Numbered from the stretch's first letter, positions 10,001-19,579 are shown. The stretch is DNA of 64,000 nt from Saccharomycopsis malanga (GCA_004014935.1 CP025325.1:1-64000); one strand, 5' to 3'. Made by a program: numbers and translations. The notes: a model not told the origin generated them from the letters alone.

Positions 10001-10755
10001 CTTTAATCAGATGTTTCAATTATTATTACCCGTTTATTAATACTAATCGTGAATATCAATTATAAAGAAACTCAACAATCAATCAGTTCAAAATGTTCCA
10101 AAGAAACTATAACCTAAAGAAAAAAAATCAACAACAGAAATAAAAAAAACCCGCTATTTCTCATCAGAATCTTATACCAATATCTAAAGGAAAATAAGTA
10201 TTAGTTACCGCCACTTCTTTACCTTTCTTTCTTTCGCTTATCACATTTTCTTGAATATCTTCAACTCCTCCCATGAAAATAGTGGAGGACATGATAGTTG
10301 CATGACAATACATAACAATACGTCAAAGTACATTGTTATACATAAAGATGCAGACAGGATAGGTATTTTTATTCAACATATTCACTATATGAGTGACGAA
10401 TGAGATGAATGGTTATAATATTAGTGTAGTGTATGGATTTCTTGGAGAAATCATTTTTTTAATTCCAGGTATTATGGATTCCCTTGTATAATGGGATTAA
10501 ATTAGCAAAGTATAACCTTCAGTATAGTTAAATACCGCTGAAATCACAACATCCAGCATGCAGGAACCAGTATCAAGTAGTTTGGTATTTCCAACATACA
10601 GGAAAAGGTACCAAGTAGCACAATTATCCTATTTGAAGGATGTGTCATGTCAATTATTGGATTTCCTGGCTACTTATAACGGCTATCAATGCCAGGTTTT
10701 CTCAGAATTCGTTTGCTAACATGAGTTAGTGTGTATAAAAGCTTTCCACCATATT
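10001..10755. other. Divergent intergenic region TFA2 / CFEM gene
   Basis: AT-rich. It contains an imperfect ~27-bp direct repeat (about 10551-10577 and 10592-10618) sharing CAGGAA and ACCAAGTAG-type words. A TATAAAA at 10733-10739 lies only ~20 bp before the first ATG of the wall-protein gene, so a more upstream start site is likely. No gene seen. Confidence 0.45.
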
Positions 10756-11658
10756 ATGAACATGTTATTACATTATTTTACACTTCTGCTTCTACTTGTT
10801 TGTTTTCAGGTCAATGCCAAAGCTCCACCAGCCTGTCTTTTGGCTTGTGTGTCCAAAGTTATTAAAGAACACGGAGGCTACACTTTTAATCAAAGAACGT
10901 CTATTTGCTCCAAACTAAGTCTGGACATTGAAAAATGTTTTACAACAACTTGTCCACATGACAATGCTAATGCTGCAATTACCTATTTGAAATCAATATG
11001 TTCAAATACCACACATAGTGCTAATACCACACAATCAAGCCACAGCACTACAACTCATAAAACTTTAACTGGACATAATACCACTTCTTCGATTGTAATT
11101 AAAAATGGAGCTGTGGCTGCTAAAACTACTCTGGCCCATCCTACTAAAAAAACACTTGCTAGTGACAGTCATACCACTCAAATTCAGGGATATTCGAACC
11201 AAACTCACCACAATTCAACTACATCTTCAATCCACAGCCAGGGGTATAATGTGTCTGGATATTCCAATACCAGCCATACTCCATCTAGTAGACTCACCTC
11301 TGTTTTACACCCAAACATGACTTCCGGCCATTTGAATCCAGTTCCTGCTGCAACAACCAAAGCTACCCTTGCTGCTCAAAATAGTGTGATAACACCAACA
11401 CATAAATCCTTGGCTTCTTCTCATAATAATATTATTACTGACAGCTCAAGTAGTCATAAACATCATACTACTTCAGAAACGGCCAACGATAGATCTCATA
11501 AACCTGAAGAATCAACTAAAGGCACTGAACTGAACTCCCATTCATCAGCTAAACCATCAAAAAGTGCTACTGTAAGTACTGCAAACAATGCCATCAGTAC
11601 TGTCAAGTTGGATGTGTTTGCTTTATTGTTAAGTTGCTTGTTTGCATTTTCCTTTTGA
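10756..11658 (+). CDS. CFEM-domain GPI-anchored cell-wall protein (Ccw14/Ssr1-like)
   Basis: 300 aa from the ATG at 10756 (a second ATG lies 2 codons on). Residues 1-21 are a signal peptide (LLHYFTLLLLLVCFQVNA). A CFEM-type domain follows at ~23-82 with PACLLAC, then SIC, EKC, TTTC and SIC. The remaining ~200 residues are a Ser/Thr-rich stalk with many NxT/S sequons. The last ~18 residues are hydrophobic (LDVFALLLSCLFAFSF) after a small-residue stretch, fitting a GPI-attachment signal. The arrangement matches inner-layer wall proteins such as Ccw14/Ssr1. Only six of the usual eight CFEM cysteines are present (C27, C31, C51, C61, C66, C82); the central CxC-type pair is missing. Heme binding as in Rbt5-type CFEM proteins is therefore doubtful and a structural wall role is likelier. 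Confidence 0.85.
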   Translation: MNMLLHYFTLLLLLVCFQVNAKAPPACLLACVSKVIKEHGGYTFNQRTSICSKLSLDIEKCFTTTCPHDNANAAITYLKSICSNTTHSANTTQSSHSTTTHKTLTGHNTTSSIVIKNGAVAAKTTLAHPTKKTLASDSHTTQIQGYSNQTHHNSTTSSIHSQGYNVSGYSNTSHTPSSRLTSVLHPNMTSGHLNPVPAATTKATLAAQNSVITPTHKSLASSHNNIITDSSSSHKHHTTSETANDRSHKPEESTKGTELNSHSSAKPSKSATVSTANNAISTVKLDVFALLLSCLFAFSF

Positions 11659-11872
11659 AACTGATCTGTTATTTTGTCATGATTTTTCGTTTTCATTTTT
11701 GTTTTGTTGTTAAATATATTAAACACCGGTATAGAGTAATAGATTATAGATTTTACTTATCTGATGCTAGTAGAATATCCTTGATTAGTTTTGATTTCTT
11801 TTTATATACCCTAGTTTTTTTTACAATTTGTTAGTAAATTGTCAAAACTTTTGTTTTATTGTTGAAGTAGTT

Positions 11873-12080
11873 ACTGGGCCTGATGGCAGTGGCTAGTACT
11901 CTTGAAAAAGAGAAAAAAAAAAGGCCAGATAGGAATAATTTAGCAGATAGAGAAAAAGACCTAACATGAACATGGATGAGAAGATTATGATCATCAGGAT
12001 TCGATTGGATCTTACCAAGTCCCCTTAGACATGGCGCGTATATACGAAAATGGTATGTATTGAAATCCCATGCAATATAA
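11873..12080 (+). mobile_element. Element A (tRNA-like SINE), old copy
   Basis: The head resembles ACTGGGCC-TGATGGC-AGTGG, followed by the family body words GACCTAACA, GAGAAGATTATGATCA and ACCAAGTCCCCTTAGACATGG, and the core GCGCGTATATACGAAA. Diverged, and joined at its 3' end to an LTR-like fossil. Confidence 0.75.
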
Positions 12081-12084
12081 AGAT

Positions 12085-12345
12085 GGATTTGTATTGAACG
12101 TACAATGGGTAAAACGATAACTGACTATATAAAAAGGATAAAAGAAGACTAAAATAAAGGAGAAAATAGGGTTTTAGATAGTGGTTATAACAGTGAGGTA
12201 CCAGAAACAGTACTCACATGTTCTAGACGACTGCGTAGAGTAGAAAATGTAACTAAACAATAGAAAAAGGGAACAATTTCGTAGAGAGAGCAAGCATAGA
12301 ATGAGAGTTAATGTGTCCAGGACTGGATATGATATTATAATAGTT
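12085..12345 (+). mobile_element. LTR-like fossil repeat, broken
   Basis: Shares the family opening (AAAGATGGATTTGTATTGAACG, GGGTAAAACGATAACTGAC) and an internal TATA-like ACTATATAAAAAGG with copies near 13739, 17213, 19985 and 32151. It looks like an old solo LTR-type fragment. No coding part is present. Confidence 0.4.
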
Positions 12346-12462
12346 ATTAAAGAGAGACGCATGTGCACGTGCCAATGTTGAAAAATGCTGCATTTTTCAG
12401 CGTTTTCAAGCATATTTGCCTGCAAAGCAATATGCAAGTCTATATCATATATAATAGTTAAC

Positions 12463-13377
12463 ATGGATTTGGTAGGAAAGCGCTTGTTTAGCACTACTAG
12501 AAATGTACAAATAATAAAGCCTCTTACAAGCACTTTGAAAAATGTGGTTCCGAAGAAGTTTGAGCGGACAGAGATTGTAAAGCCGGTTGGACAAGTAGAG
12601 AAACCAAAGGTGACAGATGGCATAGACAATAGATCTTTTACACAACGGAAGAATGATTGGTTAGATGATTCCAATAGATTGAAACGTAAAGCGAATCTTG
12701 AGCGAGAATTTGCTACCAGCGGAATGTACGATATGCACATCTTTAGAAAGACTCAAGGCAAAGTGTTTTTATCTCCAAAATCGTACTTTAAAAGAGAGAA
12801 ATCTTTATATTTTCCAAACTTTATAGCTGATGAGAATTTGAAAGGCAAGAAACAAATCTCCACTTATGGTTTGTTCACAAACGAGGGCAAACTTGACAAA
12901 ATCAACATTGTGTGTATTTCTTCCTCTGCAGTGGGCCAGAAATTCACCAAAAAGTACTTTGAGTATGCCCATAATGGCGAATCCGGTAATTATTTGACTT
13001 CTAATGAATCGTATAAAAAGCTTGTAGCCTGTTATCCTGATGCAAGGGTTGTGAATTTTGAAATCTACGATAATGTCTTTTTAAAATGGATTTTCAAATA
13101 TTTTGCCTCTAAAAATATTATCAAAAATTCCATAACTCTTCCAGAATACTCGGAAAACTATCTTATCATCAACAAAAAGTATCTTGATGTTCCTACTAAA
13201 GACTCGTTGCATTATCTCAACGGTATTACCGGTTACATTTACATTGTAGACAACGAAGGCAAAATACGCTGGTTGAGTTGTGGTGATCCTACAGAAAGCG
13301 ATATTCAAACCATGTGGAAAACAGTGCTGGGAATCCAGGCTGAATTACGTAAAAAGTCCATGGACACAAGCATTTGA
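12463..13377 (+). CDS. ATP10: Mitochondrial ATP synthase assembly factor Atp10
   Basis: 304 aa from the ATG at 12463. An earlier in-frame ATG at 12385 would add 26 residues with a poor presequence, whereas MDLVGKRLFSTTRNV is a good mitochondrial import signal. Atp10 is an inner-membrane chaperone that binds Atp6 and brings it to the Atp9 ring during F1Fo-ATP synthase assembly. Landmarks are YFPNFIADENLKGKK (the family motif around residue 110), the thioredoxin-fold-like region INIVCISSSAVGQKF, and the C-terminal GYIYIVDNEGKIRWLSCGDPTE (about residues 262-283). Length is close to yeast Atp10 (279 aa). Confidence 0.9.
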   Translation: MDLVGKRLFSTTRNVQIIKPLTSTLKNVVPKKFERTEIVKPVGQVEKPKVTDGIDNRSFTQRKNDWLDDSNRLKRKANLEREFATSGMYDMHIFRKTQGKVFLSPKSYFKREKSLYFPNFIADENLKGKKQISTYGLFTNEGKLDKINIVCISSSAVGQKFTKKYFEYAHNGESGNYLTSNESYKKLVACYPDARVVNFEIYDNVFLKWIFKYFASKNIIKNSITLPEYSENYLIINKKYLDVPTKDSLHYLNGITGYIYIVDNEGKIRWLSCGDPTESDIQTMWKTVLGIQAELRKKSMDTSI

Positions 13378-13417
13378 TAGACCTGTTTGGGCGTTTTTTT
13401 TGTTAATTACCTGTAAA

Positions 13418-13465
13418 TAGCCACTGGGCTCTTAATATAAGAAATTATTATTATTAATATTATCT
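13418..13465 (+). mobile_element. Element A remnant: head fused to (ATT) tail
   Basis: GCCACTGGGCT is followed almost directly by TTATTATTATTAATATTAT. It looks like a copy with nearly all of the body deleted; compare the better example at 63178-63236. Confidence 0.4.
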
Positions 13466-13738
13466 GTAAATATGACGTGTGTTCAACATGTATGCGTTTG
13501 TCATTTTTGAAGCATATTGGGGGCATTAAGTAGTTGTTATGGTCGGCAAAAACAATTAATATATGTTTCTTGATGTTTGATTATACCGACATTGTTCTAT
13601 ATCTGCTTGATTTTCTTCAATCCAACGATTCTACTTTTGGACAAGCTACTACTTTATTATCAGATTTAGTAGTTGCTTGGCTTTGTCTTTTAAAAGTGAA
13701 ATTTTTGTAAAAGTAAAAGGATAAACTTGCTAAAGAAA

Positions 13739-14019
13739 TTGTAATGTTAAGATGCATTTGTATTGGACGGAGAATGGGTAAACGATAGGATACTATATAA
13801 AAGGCTAGGCGTCTAAAATAAAGAAGAAAACAAAGTCTCAAATAGTGATTAGAAATATTCAAAAAGGTAATTCTAGACAAGAGTGTAGATTTTTCAAGTA
13901 TATCAAACAAGTGGCTGGGAGTACGAATTAACAAGTCTATCCACTAATAATTGGTCAAATGAACCAAAAAGACCAATTGTAAACAGGATTCATTACATCC
14001 CATATAAATAAACAATTAC
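13739..14019 (+). mobile_element. LTR-like fossil repeat, most complete copy
   Basis: About 280 bp, beginning TGTAATGTTAAGATGC and ending CAATTACA, so the ends are inverted (TGTAAT/ATTACA). Contains a TATA-like ACTATATAAAAGG about 60 bp in. Similar over much of its length to the interrupted copy at 32151-32700. No internal coding region lies beside it. Interpreted as a decayed solo LTR; the family is not identifiable by eye. Confidence 0.45.
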
Positions 14020-14634
14020 AATACTGGCAAAACGTGGAAAATAATGCTTATTATCATTAGTACCCTTATCAACCATCTTTCCAAACTTGTCTTCCTTTTC
14101 ATGGGAAATACAGCTTCATCTGATAGCATTTACCAGGATTTACTCTACAATATGATGCCTCCTACAATTAGCCAAAAACTTTCAAGCCATCTATCATACT
14201 TTTCATCATATAAACAACTATTCTGATAACCTTGACCACTCTCACTTACATCAACTATATAATAAGCCCTGCCCACATAGCATGTGACCGAGGCTTTTTC
14301 TAGCGAATAAACATTGGGTGATTAATGAGATCGAAGAGTCAATTTTGACTCTCCACCATGTAGTACCTTTAGGAATTATTTAAGCGGCAAGCTACTAAAG
14401 AAGTTATTTAGAAAAGTGTTTTGGTATTTTCAACTTTCGTTTGCATACAAGACCAAACAACATATGTGATTTGGGGCGTTCAAGATAGAAAATACAGCGG
14501 AAAAAGCAAAATAGCAAAAGATTTTAAGCGCATAAACAGTATACGTCCGCTCGAGATAAAAACAACAATAAGGTTTATACTGTCTATAGTGTATTGTATT
14601 TTGACCAAACTCTGGTAATTTTATATAGCGAACC

Positions 14635-16698
14635 ATGGCAGACCTTTCTGCCACATCGACGTCTCTTCGACCACCATCTTTGGACTCGTTATTGAAGCCT
14701 GAAGGCCGGCATTCAAGCGCAAGTGGTGAGTATTCCGCGCCATTTGCTGCGGAGTCCAGTATTTTGGAAGGTGAAGATGATTATATTGATATAAGCCCAG
14801 TGATGTCCAGTCCCATCAGTCGTTATGGCAATGAGTATTCGTATCGCCGAGAGGACCAGGACAGAAATAACGAACAAGAAGAATTCATTGGAAATACCAG
14901 TGAATTTGAAACCACTGCAAATACACAAGATGAATATTCAGAATATAACGATCCAATTTTATCATTGATTTCCAGTGACAAAATGTCGCCCCAATCGTTG
15001 GCATTGGTGCTTCGTACTCTTCCGTTGTCTGACAAGCCACTCATCAAATATATCAACAAGGCTTTCAAAGTCCATGAGGATTTGAGGTCTCTCATCGACA
15101 CGATTTCCGCTGGCTGGGAGTTTATTGCCCTCCAGAGGGAAATACAACGTATTATCAGTGATGCCAATGAAAATGCTGAAGAAAACGACGATGTAAACTC
15201 AAGAACATTCCATGATCATATAGCGAAAACTGTAGCCCAAAAAGCATTGGAATTCCACCAAAATTTGTACGAGTTGAACGCTTCAATCATTGATATCAAC
15301 CAACTTCTTTCTACATTCACCCCCATGCAATACGTCAGCGATTCTGGCGTTGTTCTCACAAACATATCCTTGAAAATCATAGAGTTGAAAAACTCCTTGA
15401 GTGAGAAAATCAATGTAAATTATTCCCAAGCCAAACTCATCATCATGGGCTCTGATCTCGAGGCTCTTCTTCGGGATTTCAATGCCGAAAATCGTAAGGA
15501 AGGCAACGATGCTGCCAGCAGTATAATAGATGCCGACCATCCCATGATATCCAACGATTTAGCAGCAACCATTGAAGGCTATAAGGAATTTGTAGTCACC
15601 ATTCTTAATCAGCTCAATGATGCTCAGGAACTTGAGGATTCTGCAGAAGTAAACGAATGTTTAGCAGTTATTGGCGACTTGGAGAAAATGTTCGATGCTT
15701 TGATGAAACAAGTATATGATCCTGAATATAAATCTACAAACGCCAGTAATCCAGTTGCTAAAACCACAGATTCTTCCCCAGCTTCAAGTGACGTTGAATA
15801 TCAAGATTCTGAAGACGAAACCTCACAATATTTCCCAAACCCTCACAATAAAAAAGAATCCTCACATCCCGTTGCCGATTTCTCATCGCCTACAAATAGT
15901 GCTAATTTCGATAATGACACTTTATATGAATCTGACAGAGACCCAGAGACTCCCGCTAGAAGATTCAAAGGCGCTCATACCAAGGGCCACTCTAAAGGCC
16001 AGTCTTCCTTGTCGTCTTCCACGACTTTTGGAATGACCACTTCTGCTTCTAAAGATATGATCAACTTTTCCCACCACAACAATCAGGGCAAAACATCTCT
16101 TATGGATGAAATGCCATATCTTTTGCAGGCATTTGACAATGCAAAAGAAGCGGAAAACGAACTTCGCGAGTCTTTGAAACATTCCAACGGCTCCAAGAAA
16201 AAATACTCCTTGTCAAGAATCAACTCCAGAGCCGACAAGTCTCCAACAAATACTAAATTCCCAGAAGAAGATGAAGAACAAGAACATGCGGACGAAAACG
16301 CTTATTATGGTTCTTCCAGCATGTCATCTTCTATCCACTTTCCAAAACGCGGCTTGGCATCCGAAAATAGCAACTTGTACTCTTCCTCTAGTTTCATACG
16401 ACCTCCTTTACACTTCAAATCCTCAAACCCTATCAACGCTTCTAATCCTTTGATTATCAAAAACCCAAACGTCAATTCCGAAGAAAACTCACTTGGCTCT
16501 TCATTATTCAGTTTGTTTTCTAAAAAAGGGGCTTCTGAATCTACTCTTTCAGCTTCCGTGCCTGCTTTGCCAGCACCAAGCGACACTTTCAGTAAAAGTA
16601 CCCCGTTAGGCCTCATGTCAAACTCTATGGTTTTAAGAAGACCTGCTGGGCCATTGATTCGTGAATCATCATATGATATAGATGATTCAGTTGATTAA
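14635..16698 (+). CDS. Large Ser/Asn-rich cytoskeletal-type protein, possibly Kar9-like
   Basis: 687 aa. The N-terminal ~110 residues are disordered and Ser/Glu-rich. A helical domain occupies about residues 110-365 (SLALVLRTLPLSDKPLIKYI, AGWEFIALQREIQRII, ISLKIIELKNSLSEKI). The C-terminal half is disordered, Ser/Pro/Asn-rich with several basic Ser-Pro sites (DKSPTN, RDPETPARRF). The order and helix pattern recall Kar9, the yeast adaptor that links Bim1 on microtubules to Myo2. I see no clear SxIP motif, so the assignment is tentative. It converges with PRI2 across an Element A cluster. No enzyme motif or membrane segment. Confidence 0.8.
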   Translation: MADLSATSTSLRPPSLDSLLKPEGRHSSASGEYSAPFAAESSILEGEDDYIDISPVMSSPISRYGNEYSYRREDQDRNNEQEEFIGNTSEFETTANTQDEYSEYNDPILSLISSDKMSPQSLALVLRTLPLSDKPLIKYINKAFKVHEDLRSLIDTISAGWEFIALQREIQRIISDANENAEENDDVNSRTFHDHIAKTVAQKALEFHQNLYELNASIIDINQLLSTFTPMQYVSDSGVVLTNISLKIIELKNSLSEKINVNYSQAKLIIMGSDLEALLRDFNAENRKEGNDAASSIIDADHPMISNDLAATIEGYKEFVVTILNQLNDAQELEDSAEVNECLAVIGDLEKMFDALMKQVYDPEYKSTNASNPVAKTTDSSPASSDVEYQDSEDETSQYFPNPHNKKESSHPVADFSSPTNSANFDNDTLYESDRDPETPARRFKGAHTKGHSKGQSSLSSSTTFGMTTSASKDMINFSHHNNQGKTSLMDEMPYLLQAFDNAKEAENELRESLKHSNGSKKKYSLSRINSRADKSPTNTKFPEEDEEQEHADENAYYGSSSMSSSIHFPKRGLASENSNLYSSSSFIRPPLHFKSSNPINASNPLIIKNPNVNSEENSLGSSLFSLFSKKGASESTLSASVPALPAPSDTFSKSTPLGLMSNSMVLRRPAGPLIRESSYDIDDSVD

Positions 16699-17058
16699 AG
16701 GTCCTCCCTCTCCATTCAACTTTTTTTTATTTTTATTTTTATCTTTTTTCATGCATTTTCATTCTTTTCATTCTATGGATTCTGTACTATTAATCCGTAA
16801 CGTTATTCGGAAGTTTCTATTTTTTTTTCTATTGTTTCCTGATTTATATTATCAAATTTGGTTCTTTTTTCATTTCATTCCTATTAAATTTGCATGTCCC
16901 CAGGACAATGTTTGGCATGTTTAATCTTCCAATCAAAATACATTTATACGTTAGCCTTGTTAAGGAATTGTAGATGGCTGTATTTGAGTACGTTTGGTAT
17001 ACCTATCCAAAAAGTATTTCCGCTTCATGTCTTTCATGTTGACATAAATGTTTTTAAG

Positions 17059-17212
17059 ATGGCTCAGTGGCCAGTCCTCTCAAACAGAACATAGATTATG
17101 ATCAACGGGATTTGTTTGGGTCTTATCGAGTCCCTTTAGACATGGAGCGTGTATACGAAACTGAGATGTATTGGGCTCGAAATACATGATATCATTATAG
17201 GATTATAATATC
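17059..17212 (+). mobile_element. Element A, 5'-shortened copy
   Basis: Begins ATGGCTCAGTGGCC (A box), with body ATTATGATCAACGGGAT, TATCGAGTCCCTTTAGACATGG, core CGTGTATACGAAACTGA and 3' words TGGGCTCGAAATACATGATATCATTA. Runs into an LTR-like fossil. Confidence 0.75.
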
Positions 17213-17335
17213 AAGGATGGTTTGTATTTAACGGCAAAACGATAGGTGAATATATCAAAGGATAGAAGAAGTGTAAAATAACGGAGGAAATAGAATAATG
17301 CCCAAAGAGGTGATTGGGGCTTGAGACAATAGTGT
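17213..17335 (+). mobile_element. LTR-like fossil fragment
   Basis: Carries ATAATATCAAGGATGGTTTGTATT, GGCAAAACGATAGG and GAATATATCAAAGG, matching the 5' part of the family at 13739. Only the first ~120 bp can be recognised. Confidence 0.35.
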
Positions 17336-17430
17336 AAGGTTAATGCACCGAGCAATTGGGCATTTTTTAACCAAGTTGGAGTCAATATGCAAACTTTATA
17401 ATCAAATAAGGTACAATGTCATTATTATTA

Positions 17431-17697
17431 GGCCACTGGGCCATTTGGCTCAGTGGTCCGTGCTCTCGAAGAAGAGAAAAACAGGACCTAACAGGAGCAC
17501 GGGTGAGAATATAATAATAATAATAATAATAATATCATATATTTCAAGCCCAGTACATAACAGTTTGGTATATACGCGCCATGTCTAAAGGGGCTCCCAA
17601 TAATGTCCATCATAAGAATTTCGCCCGTGTTCCTGTTAGGTCTTGTCTTTTTCTTCTCCGAGAGCTCTGAGCACTGAGCCAAATGGTCCAGTGGCCT
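17431..17697. mobile_element. Two Element A copies fused tail to tail
   Basis: A plus-strand head (17431-17505: GGCCACTGGGCCATTTGGCT, CTAACAGGAGCACGGGTGAGA) meets a complete minus-strand copy (about 17506-17697) at an (ATA)n junction. Because the heads face outward, the composite has ~26-bp near-perfect terminal inverted repeats. The simplest reading is insertion of one copy into the tail of another. Confidence 0.8.
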
Positions 17698-17800
17698 GTT
17701 CTTCATATATACTACGGTAAATAAACTAGTGATAAAAAGCCTTTTTCCTTTTCGAAATAGTATACAAGTCGTTACACAAATCTATTACAAATGTAAAACA

Positions 17801-19363
17801 CTATTTATTGACAACTTCACCCGTAAGCATTCTTTCCAATTGTCTGGATCTATCAAACCACAAGTTTGGATGGGTGATATTGCTTCCCTCGAATTTATAC
17901 TTACTCTTCTCCAACTCTTGCTTGTGGGTTATTTCAAAAACTCTGCTTATAGCAATAATGTAGCTACCTCTTTCGCAGTCGTCCAAAATAGCAGTCAAGT
18001 CATGTTGATCATGGATACCTGCTTCATGTTTGAGTTCGTTAATCAAGGCTTCAGGTTTCAAATCACGGTAAATCAAGCCATGGTACTCGTTTCTCAGTGG
18101 TCTAGGCTTGGAGAGGATTGTTGCGTAATCCCATGGTTTATAATTTATTCTGGAGCCTTCGAGTCCATAGCAGTGACGGATATTATACTTGTATTCTTTG
18201 TTAAACTTCTCCTGGCTGATTTTGCCATTGATGGTAAACCACTTGCAGAAAAACTTTATACTTTCATCCACATTCAATCCAATACCCTTGAGAAAGAGGG
18301 TTAGTTGAGTCCGCCCAAGGTATTTGAGATGGTTTTCGCGCATCAAGGCTTTGATCAAGTAGCGGATTTCAAGCGGATAGTGTTTCATGATGGCTTCGGA
18401 CGTTACGGACTCTGAGTTGATATCGCTAGAATATTCGCCAAAGCCGGAAAACGAGTCTGGCTGGTATTCTAACGAGGAGTAATTGGACGAGAGATGACTG
18501 AGAATAGGCAAGATTCGGTCATCTTCGTCAAGACGCGGATATATATAGGATGTTTTGACCAAAGCCGAGGACAATCTCCGGGAAAATTCATTTACAATCA
18601 AATTCAACGACTGCGAGGATAATAGATACGCATATCCTTTTTGTATGAAGACAGATCTGCTGGCTAGCAAATCGCTTACGGACTCAAAGTCTACTTTAAT
18701 GAAAGGCTCCTTGTTGAACTGTTGTCTGATAAGCTGGCTATTGATTGGGACGCCAGAATTAATGCCGATATTAGATTTCAAATAGAACATGATGTTGTAA
18801 TAGTTGGTGTCATACAACTGGTTTGCAAGCTGCTGCTTCTCCGTGTCGCTTACAGGGTCAAATGCAATGTCTAAAGAGTTGATAAACTCGGTTTGCTCCA
18901 GATTTGTCAATAACGACAAGTATCGCACTTTGAATAGCGTAACTTCTGCTTTTAGAAACCGATCTCTCAACTCAGGACTCTTGGAAAACGCTAGTCTCAA
19001 TATAAAATGACTATAATGGTCCTTGATTCGCTCGTTGATTACTTGGGACTCATTTTTCCCATTATATGCTGTCAAAGGCATATGTTTGGCAAGAAGCGGT
19101 TTGATCTCACCACTTATCTCCTTAACCGTTTTGCTTCGCGACAAACAACTCTCAATCTCAATCAACACCTTTGACCGGTCAATCGCCCACTGCTCAAACT
19201 GCTCAAGCGTGATTTCACTAATTGGCGGCGACTCATATAACGAAAGCCTGGTCTTATATAACGATGAAAGCGACTCATTCGCAAGATATAACGATTTGAG
19301 CGGATTGGACTCGAAATTCCGTCTTCCCGTCGTCGTTCTTATTCTCTTGGTCTTATTAAACAT
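17801..19363 (-). CDS. PRI2: DNA primase large subunit, lacking the usual Fe-S cysteines
   Basis: 520 aa from the ATG at 19363 (two residues further upstream only GTG is available). Pri2, with Pri1 and polymerase alpha, makes the RNA-DNA primers of replication. Family landmarks: FNKEPFIKVDFESVSDLLASR (about 218-238), LFLKGIGLNVDESIKFF (about 356-372), FNKEYKYNIRHCYGLEGSRINYKPW and HPNLWFDRSRQLE. The C-terminal domain normally ligates a 4Fe-4S cluster through four Cys (human C287, C367, C384, C424). Aligned by motif these are Glu332 (YPLE), Leu430 (YHGL), Ile472 (IIAI) and Asp504 (WFD) here. The codons GAA, TTG and ATA were read directly for the first three. Other Cys are at 73, 373, 398 and 463. 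The frame is otherwise intact. MCB and SCB-like boxes lie about 115 bp upstream. Confidence 0.93.
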   Translation of the reverse strand: MFNKTKRIRTTTGRRNFESNPLKSLYLANESLSSLYKTRLSLYESPPISEITLEQFEQWAIDRSKVLIEIESCLSRSKTVKEISGEIKPLLAKHMPLTAYNGKNESQVINERIKDHYSHFILRLAFSKSPELRDRFLKAEVTLFKVRYLSLLTNLEQTEFINSLDIAFDPVSDTEKQQLANQLYDTNYYNIMFYLKSNIGINSGVPINSQLIRQQFNKEPFIKVDFESVSDLLASRSVFIQKGYAYLLSSQSLNLIVNEFSRRLSSALVKTSYIYPRLDEDDRILPILSHLSSNYSSLEYQPDSFSGFGEYSSDINSESVTSEAIMKHYPLEIRYLIKALMRENHLKYLGRTQLTLFLKGIGLNVDESIKFFCKWFTINGKISQEKFNKEYKYNIRHCYGLEGSRINYKPWDYATILSKPRPLRNEYHGLIYRDLKPEALINELKHEAGIHDQHDLTAILDDCERGSYIIAISRVFEITHKQELEKSKYKFEGSNITHPNLWFDRSRQLERMLTGEVVNK

Positions 19364-19476
19364 CTCCACTGCTCTTTAATACCGCTCTTATCAACAAATT
19401 ATTTGCAAATCAACCAAAACATCACTCTCTAATAAACTATGAAAATCATATAAAAATACATAGTAAACCTATTATA

Positions 19477-19488
19477 ACGCGTTTCGCG
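19477..19488. promoter_or_regulatory. MCB plus SCB-like G1/S promoter element of PRI2
   Basis: ACGCGT (19477-19482) overlaps TTTCGCG (19482-19488), the reverse complement of CGCGAAA. These are the binding cores of MBF and SBF in yeasts and are typical of DNA replication genes. They lie about 115 bp upstream of the PRI2 start. Confidence 0.7.
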
Positions 19489-19495
19489 TCGCTGA

Positions 19496-19557
19496 TTACC
19501 CGCACAATAGTTTTCTATAAGTTTCGGGTAACCCCCGAAAATTTTCATATATATAAA
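19496..19557 (+). promoter_or_regulatory. Reb1-type sites and TATA box facing rightwards
   Basis: TTACCCG at 19496-19502 and CGGGTAA at 19525-19531 are Reb1-type cores. The second lies in an inverted repeat TTTCGGG-TAACC-CCCGAAA (19522-19540). A strong TATA box (TATATATAAA, 19548-19557) follows. Reb1/Tbf1 sites plus TATA are usual in yeast snoRNA and snRNA promoters, and no protein gene follows on the plus strand. Confidence 0.55.
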
Positions 19558-19579
19558 GGAGGAGTGGTCATAGTACCAA

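Noticed and set aside
14044-14226. 60-codon frame with a hydrophobic start next to an LTR-like fossil
   Set aside because: Too short, no promoter or similarity, and adjacent to repeat DNA.
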